A stretch of DNA of 64,000 bases, taken from positions 4,378,501-4,442,500 of the forward strand of contig NZ_CP015411.1 in the NCBI RefSeq assembly GCF_001750165.1, given 5' to 3'. Source of the DNA: Pseudoalteromonas luteoviolacea. Lineage in GTDB: Bacteria; Pseudomonadota; Gammaproteobacteria; Enterobacterales; Alteromonadaceae. The notes below the pieces were generated by a model. The model saw only the letters and a program-made list of their open reading frames with translations, ran no database searches and was not told the DNA's origin. The translations under genes were made by a program, and so were the position numbers. This document shows positions 34,400 to 43,984 of this stretch, piece by piece (positions within the stretch are counted from its first letter, which is position 1; each line of letters starts with the position of its first letter).

Positions 34400-35473
34400 G
34401 TGTTTCAATTTATTAGATTTATTCTCGCTCCTGCATTAATAGGGCTGTGTGTCGCACTATTGATCCTTTGGCTAAAGCCTGAGTTAAGAGTGAAAGCGGC
34501 ACACCTAAACGTTCCATATACAGTTCAACATATGAGCTTTGCCACAGGTGTGGGTAGAGCAGCCCCTGCTGTCGTAACGATTTTTTCCGAAAGTTTCAGC
34601 TCTGTACCTCGCTTTCAACGTCAAAATCGCATCCAGGAACTCGGCTCTGGTGTGATCATGAGCCCTGACGGATACATTTTAACCAATTACCATGTTATAA
34701 ATAGCGCCGACCAAATCATAGTCTTGTTACCAGATGGTAGACAGTATTATGGTGTCTTAATTGGTTTTGACACCATTACAGACCTCGCTGTTATTAAAGT
34801 AGATGAAAATCATTTACCCGTTATTCCAATGGATAATGAGCTCGCACCTCAGGTCGGTGACGTAGTACTTGCGATCGGTAACCCTCTTAATCTTGGGCAA
34901 ACCATTACACAAGGCATTATCAGCGCAACAGGCAAGCAAACGTTGACTGATAGCCAATACAATAGCCTGTTGCAAACGGATGCCGCGGTCAATGTAGGTA
35001 ACTCAGGCGGTGCGCTTGTTAATTCTAATGGTACCTTAGTTGGCATTACATCCGCCCAGTTTACCACCCGATATAATATTGATATTGAGGGCATATCTTT
35101 CGCAGTTCCATACAGGCTTGCAAAAGACGTCATGACGAAAATCATCAAAGACGGTCGCGTGATTAGGGGTTACCTCGGTTTTAAAGGCAGTGCCGTAGAC
35201 AATAAAGGACAAATCATAACCGATGTCTATACCCCGATTATGGGCTTACGTATCAGCGAGCTTGATCCGTTGGGACCTGCTTGGCAAGCCGGTATGAAAG
35301 ATGGAGACATTGTCACTAAAGTCGCAGGCAGTGCGATTACTAACCCACAGCAAACTCTCCGAATTATTGGTAATACAGAGCCGGGAACAGTGCTGGAGTT
35401 TGAAGTAAATCGACACGGTGAGCAGCTAGTCTTTATGGTGGAAGTAGCTGAACTTGAAACGCCTATTTATTAA
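34400..35473 (+). CDS. degS: Site-1 protease DegS of the sigma-E stress pathway
   Basis: A 357-residue membrane-anchored HtrA protease that senses unfolded porins and cuts anti-sigma factor RseA. One N-terminal membrane helix (IRFILAPALIGLCVALLILWL), catalytic H98, D128 and S202 (GNSGG), and a single PDZ domain, the DegS layout as opposed to DegQ. The start is GTG. Confidence 0.95.
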   Translation: MFQFIRFILAPALIGLCVALLILWLKPELRVKAAHLNVPYTVQHMSFATGVGRAAPAVVTIFSESFSSVPRFQRQNRIQELGSGVIMSPDGYILTNYHVINSADQIIVLLPDGRQYYGVLIGFDTITDLAVIKVDENHLPVIPMDNELAPQVGDVVLAIGNPLNLGQTITQGIISATGKQTLTDSQYNSLLQTDAAVNVGNSGGALVNSNGTLVGITSAQFTTRYNIDIEGISFAVPYRLAKDVMTKIIKDGRVIRGYLGFKGSAVDNKGQIITDVYTPIMGLRISELDPLGPAWQAGMKDGDIVTKVAGSAITNPQQTLRIIGNTEPGTVLEFEVNRHGEQLVFMVEVAELETPIY

Positions 35474-35486
35474 GGTAACTTCGTCT

Positions 35487-35515
35487 AAAAAAAGCGAGCT
35501 CAGCTCGCTTTTTTT
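35487..35515. terminator. Bidirectional terminator between degS and murA
   Basis: AAAAAAAGCGAGCT-C-AGCTCGCTTTTTTT: long stem with A and T tracts on both sides, between the convergent stops of degS (35473) and murA (35514). Confidence 0.94.
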
Positions 35516-36779
35516 AATTGTGCTTTCTGCGGATATTAGCGCCGAGACGACTGAGTTTATCCTCTATTTTTTGATAACCTCTATCCACATGATAAATCCG
35601 GTCAACGATCGTTTCACCCTCTGCGATGATCCCCGTTAAAATCAAACTGGCTGACGCACGTAAGTCGGTCGCCATAACTTGAGCACCTGATAAACGTGTC
35701 GTTTCATCACAGATTGCCGTGTTACCTTCTAAGCGAATATTTGCCCCCATACGCTGCAGCTCTGGCACATGCATAAAACGATTTTCAAATATCGTTTCTG
35801 TGATTGTCGCACTGCCATTAGCGACCACATTTAACGCAGTAAACTGTGCTTGCATGTCTGTTGGAAAACCTGGATGAGGCATCGTTTTAATATTCACCGC
35901 TTTTAAATCGCGATTTTTCATACTAACAAAAATACTGTCATCGTTCACTTCAACCGCAACATTGGCCTGACGAAGCTTCTCAAGCACTGGCTCTAAACTT
36001 GTGTGGTCTGTGTTGCGACACAATACTTCACCTTTACTCATCGCTGCAGCAACTAAAAATGTACCCGTTTCAATACGATCAGGCAGTATTTTGTGCTCAC
36101 ATCCATCAAGCTTTTCAACACCTTGTATTTCTATTCGACTTGAACCGGCCCCTTGAATGTTAGCGCCCATGGCAGATAAACACTGCGCTAAATTAATGAT
36201 CTCAGGTTCACGAGCCGCATTTTCTAATACCGTAGTACCCTCAGCTAAAGTCGCGGCCATGAGCAAGTTTTCTGTTGCACCAACAGACACCGTTTCCATG
36301 AAAATTTCCGCGCCCTGTAAGCGCTTTCCTTGTGGTATTTGCGCGTTGATATACCCATTTTCAACACTGATTTGAGCGCCCATTTTTTCAAGGCCTGAGA
36401 TATGTAAATCAACAGGTCTAGCACCAATCGCACAACCACCAGGCAATGACACCTGAGCTTTACCAAAGCGTGCAAGTAAAGGCCCGAGCGCTAAAACAGA
36501 TGCACGCATTTGTTTGACAAGCTCGTAAGGGGCCAAAACTTTATCAACACTGCGGCCATCTACTTCAAGTAAATTGCCGCGCCATGTTACCTCAGCACCT
36601 AACGTGCGTAGCAAAGCTTCTGTAGTAACAATATCGCGCAACTGTGGCACATTACTGAAAGTACTTTTACCATCAGCAAGTAATGCAGCAAACAAGATTG
36701 GAAGAGCCGCATTTTTGGCTCCAGAGATAGTGACTTCACCGTTTAAAGTGGTGCCACCTTGGATGACAAACTGATCCAT
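35514..36779 (-). CDS. murA: UDP-N-acetylglucosamine 1-carboxyvinyltransferase MurA
   Basis: First committed step of peptidoglycan synthesis: transfers enolpyruvate from PEP to UDP-GlcNAc. 421 residues; K22-N23 in ISGAKNAALP, and the active-site Cys116 in LPGGCAIGARP, the residue alkylated by fosfomycin in the family. Last gene of the mla-ibaG-murA unit, 12 bp after ibaG. Confidence 0.97.
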   Translation of the reverse strand: MDQFVIQGGTTLNGEVTISGAKNAALPILFAALLADGKSTFSNVPQLRDIVTTEALLRTLGAEVTWRGNLLEVDGRSVDKVLAPYELVKQMRASVLALGPLLARFGKAQVSLPGGCAIGARPVDLHISGLEKMGAQISVENGYINAQIPQGKRLQGAEIFMETVSVGATENLLMAATLAEGTTVLENAAREPEIINLAQCLSAMGANIQGAGSSRIEIQGVEKLDGCEHKILPDRIETGTFLVAAAMSKGEVLCRNTDHTSLEPVLEKLRQANVAVEVNDDSIFVSMKNRDLKAVNIKTMPHPGFPTDMQAQFTALNVVANGSATITETIFENRFMHVPELQRMGANIRLEGNTAICDETTRLSGAQVMATDLRASASLILTGIIAEGETIVDRIYHVDRGYQKIEDKLSRLGANIRRKHN

Positions 36780-36791
36780 TGTGGCTCCTAA

Positions 36792-37049
36792 TTATTGTGG
36801 CAAGATAAACTTCTGCTCACGCTGCCACTCGGTAGGTGTAAATGCTTTAATACTTACCGCATGGATTGTCCCGTCTTTGATCACTTCCATCAATGGGCCA
36901 TAAACCATTTGCTCTCTTTTAACGCGTCTTAGTCCATCAAAACACTCACCAACGGCAATCACTTCATAGTGACTGCCATTCGCTTTTACTTTTACTTCTT
37001 CTAAGGTCAAAGTTTGTTGTAAAACAGTTTCGACTTGATTTGTTTCCAT
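36792..37049 (-). CDS. ibaG: BolA-family protein IbaG (YrbA)
   Basis: A small BolA-like protein that works with monothiol glutaredoxin GrxD in iron-sulfur trafficking. ATG 37049 gives 85 residues; an in-frame GTG at 37058 overlapping the mlaB stop is the alternative. It has the BolA signature FDGLRRVKREQMVYGPLMEVI and HAVSIKAFTPTEW. Its place between mlaB and murA is widely conserved. Confidence 0.93.
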   Translation of the reverse strand: METNQVETVLQQTLTLEEVKVKANGSHYEVIAVGECFDGLRRVKREQMVYGPLMEVIKDGTIHAVSIKAFTPTEWQREQKFILPQ

Positions 37050-37054
37050 CGGAC

Positions 37055-37357
37055 TCACTCAAATAAGGTTGTGACCTGCCCCAATTCCATCAAATTTTGT
37101 AATTGTTCAGGTCTATTCTTCAACTCAAGGCGCACGCCTTGCCGTTTTAATTTGCCTAAAGAGTGAATTAACCAAGCTAAACCCGCGGTGTCAACCCTTG
37201 AGACGTCACAAAGGTCAAAATACAGCACTGACTGCGCATTTTCTAACAATTGATTAAGAAGTGATTCATTTATTAGGGTGTCTCGGGTCAATTCTCCTTT
37301 CACTGACACCGTGTCATCCGCAACCTTATTAAAGTGCAGGTTAGGCATTTCCATCAT
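37055..37357 (-). CDS. mlaB: MlaB, STAS-domain subunit of the Mla lipid transporter
   Basis: A 100-residue cytoplasmic STAS protein that stabilises and regulates the MlaFE ABC complex. The core VLYFDLCDVSRVDTAGLAWL holds the conserved Thr of the STAS loop. It overlaps mlaC by 17 bp and the possible GTG start of ibaG by 4 bp. Confidence 0.92.
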   Translation of the reverse strand: MMEMPNLHFNKVADDTVSVKGELTRDTLINESLLNQLLENAQSVLYFDLCDVSRVDTAGLAWLIHSLGKLKRQGVRLELKNRPEQLQNLMELGQVTTLFE

Positions 37358-38027
37358 CCCCTCTGAATTGAACTGGTAACTGACTTTTCTTCTCTAAAAG
37401 CGTGATCACATGCTCAATACCTTGCTGACGTAAAATACCATGCAATTCACTTTGCTTGGCATCTAGCAAGCTGATCCCTTCAGCCATCATATCAAATGCA
37501 CGCCATTCACCTTGTTTGTTCTTGCGCACTTTAAAATCGATTTTAATATCAGGCTTGCCTGCTTCAACAATTTTCGTTCTTACAGTTGCTACATTGATAT
37601 CTTTAAACGGACGTGCAGCCTCAAACTCTACTTTTTGGTCGGTATACTGCGTAAACACACCGGCATATGTCGCCACAAGGTATGATTTAAAGACTTCAAT
37701 GAATGTGCGAATATTTTTAACCGCCTGTTCTTTCTCTTGCTTATCCTTGATATTCCGAACTTTTTGAATATAACTACCTAATACTCGATACGCTGCATAC
37801 TTATAATCAATGTAAGGTAAAAGCTCCTGCTCAACAATGACACGCAGGTGCTCTTTATCTTTAACAATAATATTTTGATCTTTCGCTACACGTTGAAAGG
37901 TATTGTCGGCAACCTGTTGAACCATTTTATACGGGTCCTTCAAATCAACTTGTGCTGCATGAACAGCAGAAGCAAACAGTGCCAGAATAAAAAGACTAAT
38001 CGTTACAATGAAATGACTCTTTAGCAT
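37341..38027 (-). CDS. mlaC: MlaC, periplasmic phospholipid shuttle
   Basis: A 228-residue soluble periplasmic protein (Tol-Tol-Ttg2 family) that carries a phospholipid between the outer-membrane MlaA and the inner-membrane MlaFEDB. Signal peptide MLKSHFIVTISLFILALFAS with cleavage near VHA; typical VRTKIVEAGKPDIKIDFKVRK and WRAFDMMAEGISLL. Confidence 0.94.
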   Translation of the reverse strand: MLKSHFIVTISLFILALFASAVHAAQVDLKDPYKMVQQVADNTFQRVAKDQNIIVKDKEHLRVIVEQELLPYIDYKYAAYRVLGSYIQKVRNIKDKQEKEQAVKNIRTFIEVFKSYLVATYAGVFTQYTDQKVEFEAARPFKDINVATVRTKIVEAGKPDIKIDFKVRKNKQGEWRAFDMMAEGISLLDAKQSELHGILRQQGIEHVITLLEKKSQLPVQFRGDDGNA

Positions 38028-38033
38028 AGTTGC

Positions 38034-38579
38034 TTACTCACTACTTTGATTGAATAGGAATTGACCGATAAGTTCTTCTAACACAAGCGCTGATTTAGTA
38101 TCTGTAATCGTATCGCCGTCCTTTAAAGCCAGGCTCTCGACACCAAATAAATCATCTAGGTCCACTTCATCTTGCGCTGATACTTCATTACCCAAACAGG
38201 TTTGCTTAGCTGATTCAGCGGCTATGACAGGTGAAATACCTAAATACTGCTCACCTAAAATACCTGAGGTCAAAATAGACACTGACGTTGTATCAGAAAA
38301 CTGACATTCATACGTTTTGTCAATGCTCATACTTACCACGGGCACAAACTCTTGTGGATGAATGTGGATACCATCAACACGACCGATAACAACACCTCCT
38401 ACCTTGATAGGCGCGCGCGTTTTTAGCGACCCTATATTGTCAAACTTAGCTTCCAGTTTATACGTTTCACCGTTACCGCTAATGCCCGCATTTGCCACTT
38501 TCATCGCCAACATCACAAAAGCTGCGACACCCAAAGCCACAAATAAGCCGACTAAAATTTCTATTTTCCGTGTATTCAT
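38034..38579 (-). CDS. mlaD: MlaD, MCE-domain subunit of the Mla transporter
   Basis: A 181-residue inner-membrane anchored MCE protein forming the hexameric lipid channel. N-terminal helix (EILVGLFVALGVAAFVMLAMKV) then a single MCE domain (YKLEAKFDNIGSLKTRAPIKVGGVVIGRV). Spaced 12 bp from mlaE and 6 bp from mlaC. Confidence 0.95.
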   Translation of the reverse strand: MNTRKIEILVGLFVALGVAAFVMLAMKVANAGISGNGETYKLEAKFDNIGSLKTRAPIKVGGVVIGRVDGIHIHPQEFVPVVSMSIDKTYECQFSDTTSVSILTSGILGEQYLGISPVIAAESAKQTCLGNEVSAQDEVDLDDLFGVESLALKDGDTITDTKSALVLEELIGQFLFNQSSE

Positions 38580-38591
38580 TTTTCCTAACCC

Positions 38592-39368
38592 TTAACTCGA
38601 AAACATCACTGCTGTTAATACAAAATCAAAACCCAAAACAGCCAGTGAAGAATGCACAACGGTTTCCGTTGTTGCCTTGCTGATCCCCTCTGATGTAGGG
38701 ACACAGTCATACCCTTTATACAATGCTATCCACGTCACAATTAACGCAAATACAAAACTTTTAATGAGACCATTCAAGATATCTTGCTGTAAAGAAACCT
38801 GAGACTGCATGATTGACCAGAAACTGCCTGAATCAACACCGAGCCAATCAACCCCTACCAAATGAGCCCCTAGAATTGCTACAGCTGAGAAGATCAACGC
38901 AAGCAGTGGCATACTGATAAAACCAGCCCAAAACCGTGGTGCAACAACACGCTTTAGTGGGTCTACGGCCATCATTTCCAAGCTAGATAACTGCTCTGTC
39001 GCTTTCATCAAGCCAATTTCAGCTGTTAACGCACTCCCCGCACGCCCTGCAAATAACAACGCCGTCACCACAGGGCCTAGTTCTCGCAATAAACTTAAAG
39101 CGACTAATGGTCCAAGGCTATCTTCCGCCCCATAACCCACTAGCACCGTATAGCCTTGTAAGGCCAAAACCATGCCAATAAATAAGCCAGATACCATAAT
39201 GATAAGTAGTGACTGATGGCCTACCATGTAAAGTTGTTTAATTAATAGCGGCGTACCTTGACGCAGGTTGGGCACATTCAGTAACGCCCCCAGCAACATC
39301 TGTGTTGCTCGTCCAATTGACGCGAAGCGGTTTAATGTTTTACGCCCTAATTTCTGTAAAAAGTCCAC
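38592..39368 (-). CDS. mlaE: MlaE, permease of the Mla ABC transporter
   Basis: A 258-residue permease with five to six membrane segments and the family stretch LLRELGPVVTALLFAGRAGSA plus ELSSLEMMAVDPLKRVVAPRFWA. It forms the inner-membrane core with MlaF, keeping outer-leaflet lipid asymmetry. Confidence 0.96.
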   Translation of the reverse strand: MDFLQKLGRKTLNRFASIGRATQMLLGALLNVPNLRQGTPLLIKQLYMVGHQSLLIIMVSGLFIGMVLALQGYTVLVGYGAEDSLGPLVALSLLRELGPVVTALLFAGRAGSALTAEIGLMKATEQLSSLEMMAVDPLKRVVAPRFWAGFISMPLLALIFSAVAILGAHLVGVDWLGVDSGSFWSIMQSQVSLQQDILNGLIKSFVFALIVTWIALYKGYDCVPTSEGISKATTETVVHSSLAVLGFDFVLTAVMFSS

Positions 39369-39370
39369 GC

Positions 39371-40186
39371 TTATACGCCTCCATCCAATAATTCCTCTTC
39401 ATAAGGCGCTGCTTTAAAATGAAACGGTACAGGTCCATCCGATAACCCTTGTAAAAACTGCTGCACCAATGGTGAGCTGTGAGCTAACATTTGCTCAGGT
39501 GAGCCACTACCAATCACCCCCTGTTCAGCAATGATCACCACATGATCCGCAATGCTCATTACTTCAGTCACATCATGAGTCACAATTAAAGAGGATAACC
39601 TGAGTACTTCATTCAGCGACTTAATCATTCTCACTAACACGCCCATTGAAATAGGGTCCTGCCCTGCAAATGGCTCATCGTACATAATGAGCTCGGGGTC
39701 CAATGCGATTGCGCGCGCCAAAGCCGCGCGTCTTGCCATACCACCTGATAATTCAGCTGGCATTAGCTCTCTTGCGCCGCGTAAACCAACAGCTTGAAGT
39801 TTCATTAATACAACCAAACGAATTAAATCTTCACTTAGCTGGGTATGCTCACGTAGTGGAAAAGCGACATTATCAAAAACAGACATATCGGTAAAAAGAG
39901 CACCACTTTGAAATAGCATGCTCATTTGCTTACGTGCTTGGTATAACTCAGAACGGGACATTGCAGGCACACTTGAGCCCATAAATGTAATATCACCACT
40001 GTCTGGACGAAGTTGACCACCTATCAAACGCAACATGGTTGTTTTACCAATACCACTTGGCCCCATAATTGCTGTAATTTTACCTCTAGGCACTGAAAAG
40101 CTCATATTTTTATATATGACTCTTTCACCGCGAGAAAAGGTTACATCCTTGACTTCAACGATTGACTGCGACAAGTCGCTCTCCAT
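39371..40186 (-). CDS. mlaF: MlaF, ATPase of the Mla ABC transporter
   Basis: A 271-residue ABC ATPase: Walker A GPSGIGKTT (from residue 42), signature LSGGMARRAALARA, Walker B ELIMYDEPFAGQD. First gene of the mlaFEDCB-ibaG-murA unit and divergent from yrbG, with 234 bp between them. Confidence 0.96.
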   Translation of the reverse strand: MESDLSQSIVEVKDVTFSRGERVIYKNMSFSVPRGKITAIMGPSGIGKTTMLRLIGGQLRPDSGDITFMGSSVPAMSRSELYQARKQMSMLFQSGALFTDMSVFDNVAFPLREHTQLSEDLIRLVVLMKLQAVGLRGARELMPAELSGGMARRAALARAIALDPELIMYDEPFAGQDPISMGVLVRMIKSLNEVLRLSSLIVTHDVTEVMSIADHVVIIAEQGVIGSGSPEQMLAHSSPLVQQFLQGLSDGPVPFHFKAAPYEEELLDGGV

Positions 40187-40420
40187 ATATCGATTTCACC
40201 AATTGGTAAATAATACGTTTTTTTCAACCAAGATGGAAAATGCTAATTGGTAAAATTTTGTAATAGATGCAATTACAAAACGCCATTTTCCATCCACTTT
40301 TATCTGTGATGATAAATATAATCGGAGTCCATTGCGTAACTAGGCCAGATTATTTATACATTTGACAACGCATTTGATAATATTTACCACACTGTAATTT
40401 AGTTACTCGGCATAGGTTTC

Positions 40421-41383
40421 ATGGTTTTATCTTTTGTCATTCTTATCTTAGGTTTTGTTGCACTTGTTTGGAGCGCAGATAGATTTGTTTTCGGTGCAGC
40501 TGCATTGGCAAAAAATCTCGGGGTTCCTACGTTAATTGTTGGCCTGACGATTGTTGCAATGGGTTCATCAGCGCCTGAAATGATGGTGGCAGCACAAGCC
40601 GCTTTATCAGACAAAACAGATACCGCCGTCGGTAATGCTGTAGGTTCAAATATTGCCAATATTTTACTTGTTTTAGGGATTACGGCACTGTTGCGTCCCC
40701 TCGCTGTGGGTTCAGGCATTTTGCGCCGTGAAATGCCGTTACTTATCATTGTCTCATTAGGTGCTTGGTATATCATCAGTGATAACTATTTTAGCGCCAC
40801 AGAAGGATTCATTTTATTAGCTGGCTTTGCAACCTTCATTCTTGGTCTGATTTATATCACCAAAAATAGTAACAAAGACCAAGAGGATGATCCGCTTGTT
40901 TCAGAAGCTTGCGATGAAGTACCAAATAATGTACCGACTGGCAAAGCCGCTTTTTGGCTAGTAGTCGGTATGATTGTGCTGCCTGTTAGCGCCGACTTAC
41001 TGGTCGATTCCGCGGTAGATATTGCTAAGTTTTTTGGCATGAGTGATCTTCTAATCGGCCTAACAATTATTGCTATCGGTACTAGCTTACCTGAGCTAGC
41101 CGCATGCGTCGCTGGTGTCCTAAAAAACGAGGACGATTTAGCGCTTGGCAATATTATCGGCTCCAATATATTCAACATACTCGCTGTGTTATCAATTGCT
41201 GGAATATTAAATCCTGCGCAACTGGATATGAATATTTCACAGCGTGATATTTACGTTATGCTGGGCGCAACCGCAGCACTAATCCTAATGAGTGTAAACC
41301 TCAGAGGAAAAAGACAAATTAATCGCATGGAAGGTGGTGTACTACTGGCTGCATTTGTTGGTTACATGTACGCAATTATTTAG
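40421..41383 (+). CDS. yrbG: YrbG-type calcium/sodium antiporter
   Basis: A 320-residue inner-membrane exchanger with two inverted Na_Ca_ex repeats. The alpha-repeats are visible as MGSSAPEMMVAAQAALSDKTDTAVGNAVGSNIANILLVLG and IGTSLPELAACVAGVLKNEDDLALGNIIGSNIFNILAVL. Divergent from the mla operon and 8 bp before kdsD, the conserved enterobacterial order. Confidence 0.95.
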   Translation: MVLSFVILILGFVALVWSADRFVFGAAALAKNLGVPTLIVGLTIVAMGSSAPEMMVAAQAALSDKTDTAVGNAVGSNIANILLVLGITALLRPLAVGSGILRREMPLLIIVSLGAWYIISDNYFSATEGFILLAGFATFILGLIYITKNSNKDQEDDPLVSEACDEVPNNVPTGKAAFWLVVGMIVLPVSADLLVDSAVDIAKFFGMSDLLIGLTIIAIGTSLPELAACVAGVLKNEDDLALGNIIGSNIFNILAVLSIAGILNPAQLDMNISQRDIYVMLGATAALILMSVNLRGKRQINRMEGGVLLAAFVGYMYAII

Positions 41384-41391
41384 GTGTAAGT

Positions 41392-42363
41392 ATGAAAAAC
41401 CACACTCTCATTGAATCTGCAAAACGCGTTTTGGACATAGAGCAAAAAGCCATCATTGAACTCAATCAATATATCGATGACAACTTTATCCAAGCTTGTG
41501 AGCTGATGCTTCATTGTACAGGTAGAGTCATCGTCATTGGGATGGGGAAGTCAGGACATATCGGCAACAAAGTTGCGGCAACACTGGCGAGTACAGGTAC
41601 CCCCTCTTTCTTCGTTCACCCGGGTGAAGCGAGTCACGGTGACTTGGGCATGATAACAGCCGATGATGTGGTCTTGCTCATCTCTAATTCAGGTGAAACA
41701 GGCGAAGTAGTCGGCATTATTCCAGTGATCAAAAGAATTGGCGCACAAGTCATTAGTATGACGGGTAATTCCAATTCAACTATGGCGCAGCAGGCTGATA
41801 TTCACCTTTGTATTAAAGTATCACAAGAAGCCTGCCCTCTTGGTTTAGCGCCAACAGCCAGTACCACAGCTACACTGGTTATGGGTGATGCACTCGCGGT
41901 TGCCCTACTCGAAGCTAGAGGGTTCACTGCTGATGATTTTGCCCTTTCCCACCCAGGCGGCAGCTTGGGCAAAAGGTTATTGCTGACCTTAGACGATATA
42001 ATGCACAAGGGCACAGATGTCCCAGTGACACCTGCAGGTAGTTCAATCAAAGATGCATTATTTGAAATGTCAGCCAAAGGACTTGGTATGACAGCTATTA
42101 TTAATGAACACAAGCAACTTTGCGGTTTATTTACTGACGGTGATTTACGTCGCGTTATTGAGCAAAAAGTCGATCTACATAACGATACTATTGATTCCGT
42201 TATGACTATTTGTTGTACTACAGCATTTTCAGATATGCTAGCAGCTGAAGCGCTTAATATCATGGAAAAGAAACGGATAAATGGCCTCATTGTCATTGAC
42301 GAGAACAAACACCCAATTGGGGCACTCAATACTCAAGATTTATTGCGCGCAGGAGTGATTTAA
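41392..42363 (+). CDS. kdsD: D-arabinose-5-phosphate isomerase KdsD
   Basis: Converts ribulose 5-phosphate to arabinose 5-phosphate, the first step of KDO synthesis for LPS. 323 residues: SIS domain (VIVIGMGKSGHIGNKVAATLASTGTPSFFVHPGEASHGDLGM) then two CBS domains in the C-terminal 120 residues. One base separates it from kdsC. Confidence 0.96.
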   Translation: MKNHTLIESAKRVLDIEQKAIIELNQYIDDNFIQACELMLHCTGRVIVIGMGKSGHIGNKVAATLASTGTPSFFVHPGEASHGDLGMITADDVVLLISNSGETGEVVGIIPVIKRIGAQVISMTGNSNSTMAQQADIHLCIKVSQEACPLGLAPTASTTATLVMGDALAVALLEARGFTADDFALSHPGGSLGKRLLLTLDDIMHKGTDVPVTPAGSSIKDALFEMSAKGLGMTAIINEHKQLCGLFTDGDLRRVIEQKVDLHNDTIDSVMTICCTTAFSDMLAAEALNIMEKKRINGLIVIDENKHPIGALNTQDLLRAGVI

Positions 42364-42364
42364 A

Positions 42365-42916
42365 ATGCAATTTAGTGAGCTTTATCAACAAATCTCAGTA
42401 CAGGTCAATGACAAAGCCAAGGCAATTAAACTGCTAATTTGCGATATTGATGGTGTGTTTTCAGACGGTCGGATCTATCTTGGAAATCAAGGGGAAGAGC
42501 TGAAAGCATTCAACACCAAAGATGGCTTTGGCATAAAAGCACTAATTGAAACCGGTGTTGAAGTCGCCGTCATTACAGGTCGACATTCAGAAATTGTTAA
42601 GCAACGTATGACTAGCTTAAATGTGAACCACATTTATCAAGGCCAAGAAGATAAAGTCCAAGCTTATGAAGAATTAAAAAATAATTTAAATTTAACTGAT
42701 GAGCAAATTGCATATATCGGTGATGATGGCCCAGATATCCCTGTCATGCAACAGGTCGGTTTCGCTGTGGCCGTAGCAGATGCGCACCCACTGGTAAAAA
42801 ACCTGGCTCATTATACAACCTTAATGCCAGGTGGATTTGGCGCGGTAAGAGAGTTAACAGACTTACTTATGCTCAGCCAAGGCAATGAGCTTCTCTCTAA
42901 AGGAAGCAGTACATGA
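42365..42916 (+). CDS. kdsC: KDO-8-phosphate phosphatase KdsC
   Basis: A 183-residue HAD phosphatase without a cap domain. Motif I is ICDIDGVFSDG; motif II ITGRHSEI; motif III/IV IGDDGPDIP. Removes phosphate from KDO-8-P. Overlaps lptC by 4 bp. Confidence 0.96.
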   Translation: MQFSELYQQISVQVNDKAKAIKLLICDIDGVFSDGRIYLGNQGEELKAFNTKDGFGIKALIETGVEVAVITGRHSEIVKQRMTSLNVNHIYQGQEDKVQAYEELKNNLNLTDEQIAYIGDDGPDIPVMQQVGFAVAVADAHPLVKNLAHYTTLMPGGFGAVRELTDLLMLSQGNELLSKGSST

Positions 42917-43464
42917 CTAATTTACGGGTGATTTTACTCGTATTGTTCAGTGCAACTATGTTGTGGCTATGGTATCCATTTTTGACCCAAACAGAGCAGC
43001 CTGCACAACCTGAAGAGACAATTGCCAAACCGGACTATGTTGCTATTGATTTGAAACAAACCTCCTTTGCCGAAAACGGGCAATTGAGTTATCAGATCAC
43101 AGCACAAAGAATGGAGCTATATCAGGAGCTTGGATTCAGCCACTTTGAAGTACCCATTTTTGTTTTACATAATGGACAGCACAATTGGCAGCTCACTGCC
43201 AATGAAGCGACTTTGTATGAAAATGATACTTTGATTTTAGAAGGCAATGTTAAAGCAACCAATTTAAATGATGCAGCTATGATCACGCACATAGATGCAG
43301 ACAACCTCCGGCTTGAAATTACGAACCGGATGATGCGCTCAGAACAACCCGTGATCATAACAGGGCCTAATGTAACCATTACAGGTAAAGGGCTAATCGC
43401 CGATCTCAATATTGAGGTTATTGAACTAATCAACCACACTGAAACGATTTATGATAAGCAATAA
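42913..43464 (+). CDS. lptC: LptC, inner-membrane LPS transport protein
   Basis: A 183-residue bitopic protein with an N-terminal membrane helix (VILLVLFSATMLWLWYPFL) and a periplasmic beta-jellyroll that passes LPS from LptBFG to LptA. Overlaps lptA by 14 bp. Confidence 0.94.
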   Translation: MTNLRVILLVLFSATMLWLWYPFLTQTEQPAQPEETIAKPDYVAIDLKQTSFAENGQLSYQITAQRMELYQELGFSHFEVPIFVLHNGQHNWQLTANEATLYENDTLILEGNVKATNLNDAAMITHIDADNLRLEITNRMMRSEQPVIITGPNVTITGKGLIADLNIEVIELINHTETIYDKQ

Positions 43465-43984
43465 ATTAAGTGCAACCATACTATTAACTTGTGCCATAGG
43501 GCTACTTTCGCCAAGCGTGTTCGCTAATAATAACCCTGAGCAAGTCATCATCAGTTCGGGAAAACAACAAGCGCAACTACAAACTAATATTGGCGTTTTT
43601 GAAGAAAACGTAGAAATTATTCATGGCCAAAGAAAAATTTTTGCCGACAGACTTGAGGTGCACCGCAGAGAAGACCTCGGCGAAAACAAACAATTATTAG
43701 TAGCAACAGGCTCTCCGGCAATTTTCCAAGAACGACAAACTGACGGTAGTTTATTGAAAGCCAGTGCAAATGAGGTCCGCTACGACGTCGCGAATCGATT
43801 ATTGACCATCAAAGGTAATGCAGAAATTAGTCAATCCGGTCAGAAGATTTCTGCCCAAGAGATCCTCTATGATATGGAAAAGCAATTAATTAGTGCGCAA
43901 AAGGCAAATGAAGAAGGTAAACGTGTAAGAACTGTTTTACTCCCAGTTGAAAAAGAGCAAGACGGAACCAAGGAGCCACAGTGA
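43451..43984 (+). CDS. lptA: LptA, periplasmic LPS bridge protein
   Basis: A 177-residue OstA-like protein with a signal peptide (cleavage after VFA, about residue 25) and the beta-jellyroll stretch VIISSGKQQAQLQTNIGVFEENVEI. It forms the bridge to LptDE. The start lies within lptC and the stop overlaps the lptB GTG (GTGA). Confidence 0.95.
   Translation: MISNKLSATILLTCAIGLLSPSVFANNNPEQVIISSGKQQAQLQTNIGVFEENVEIIHGQRKIFADRLEVHRREDLGENKQLLVATGSPAIFQERQTDGSLLKASANEVRYDVANRLLTIKGNAEISQSGQKISAQEILYDMEKQLISAQKANEEGKRVRTVLLPVEKEQDGTKEPQ

Noticed and set aside
40362..40367. TTGACA upstream of yrbG as a -35 box
   Set aside because: No -10 hexamer at 16-18 bp spacing; the nearest TGTAAT is 25 bp away.
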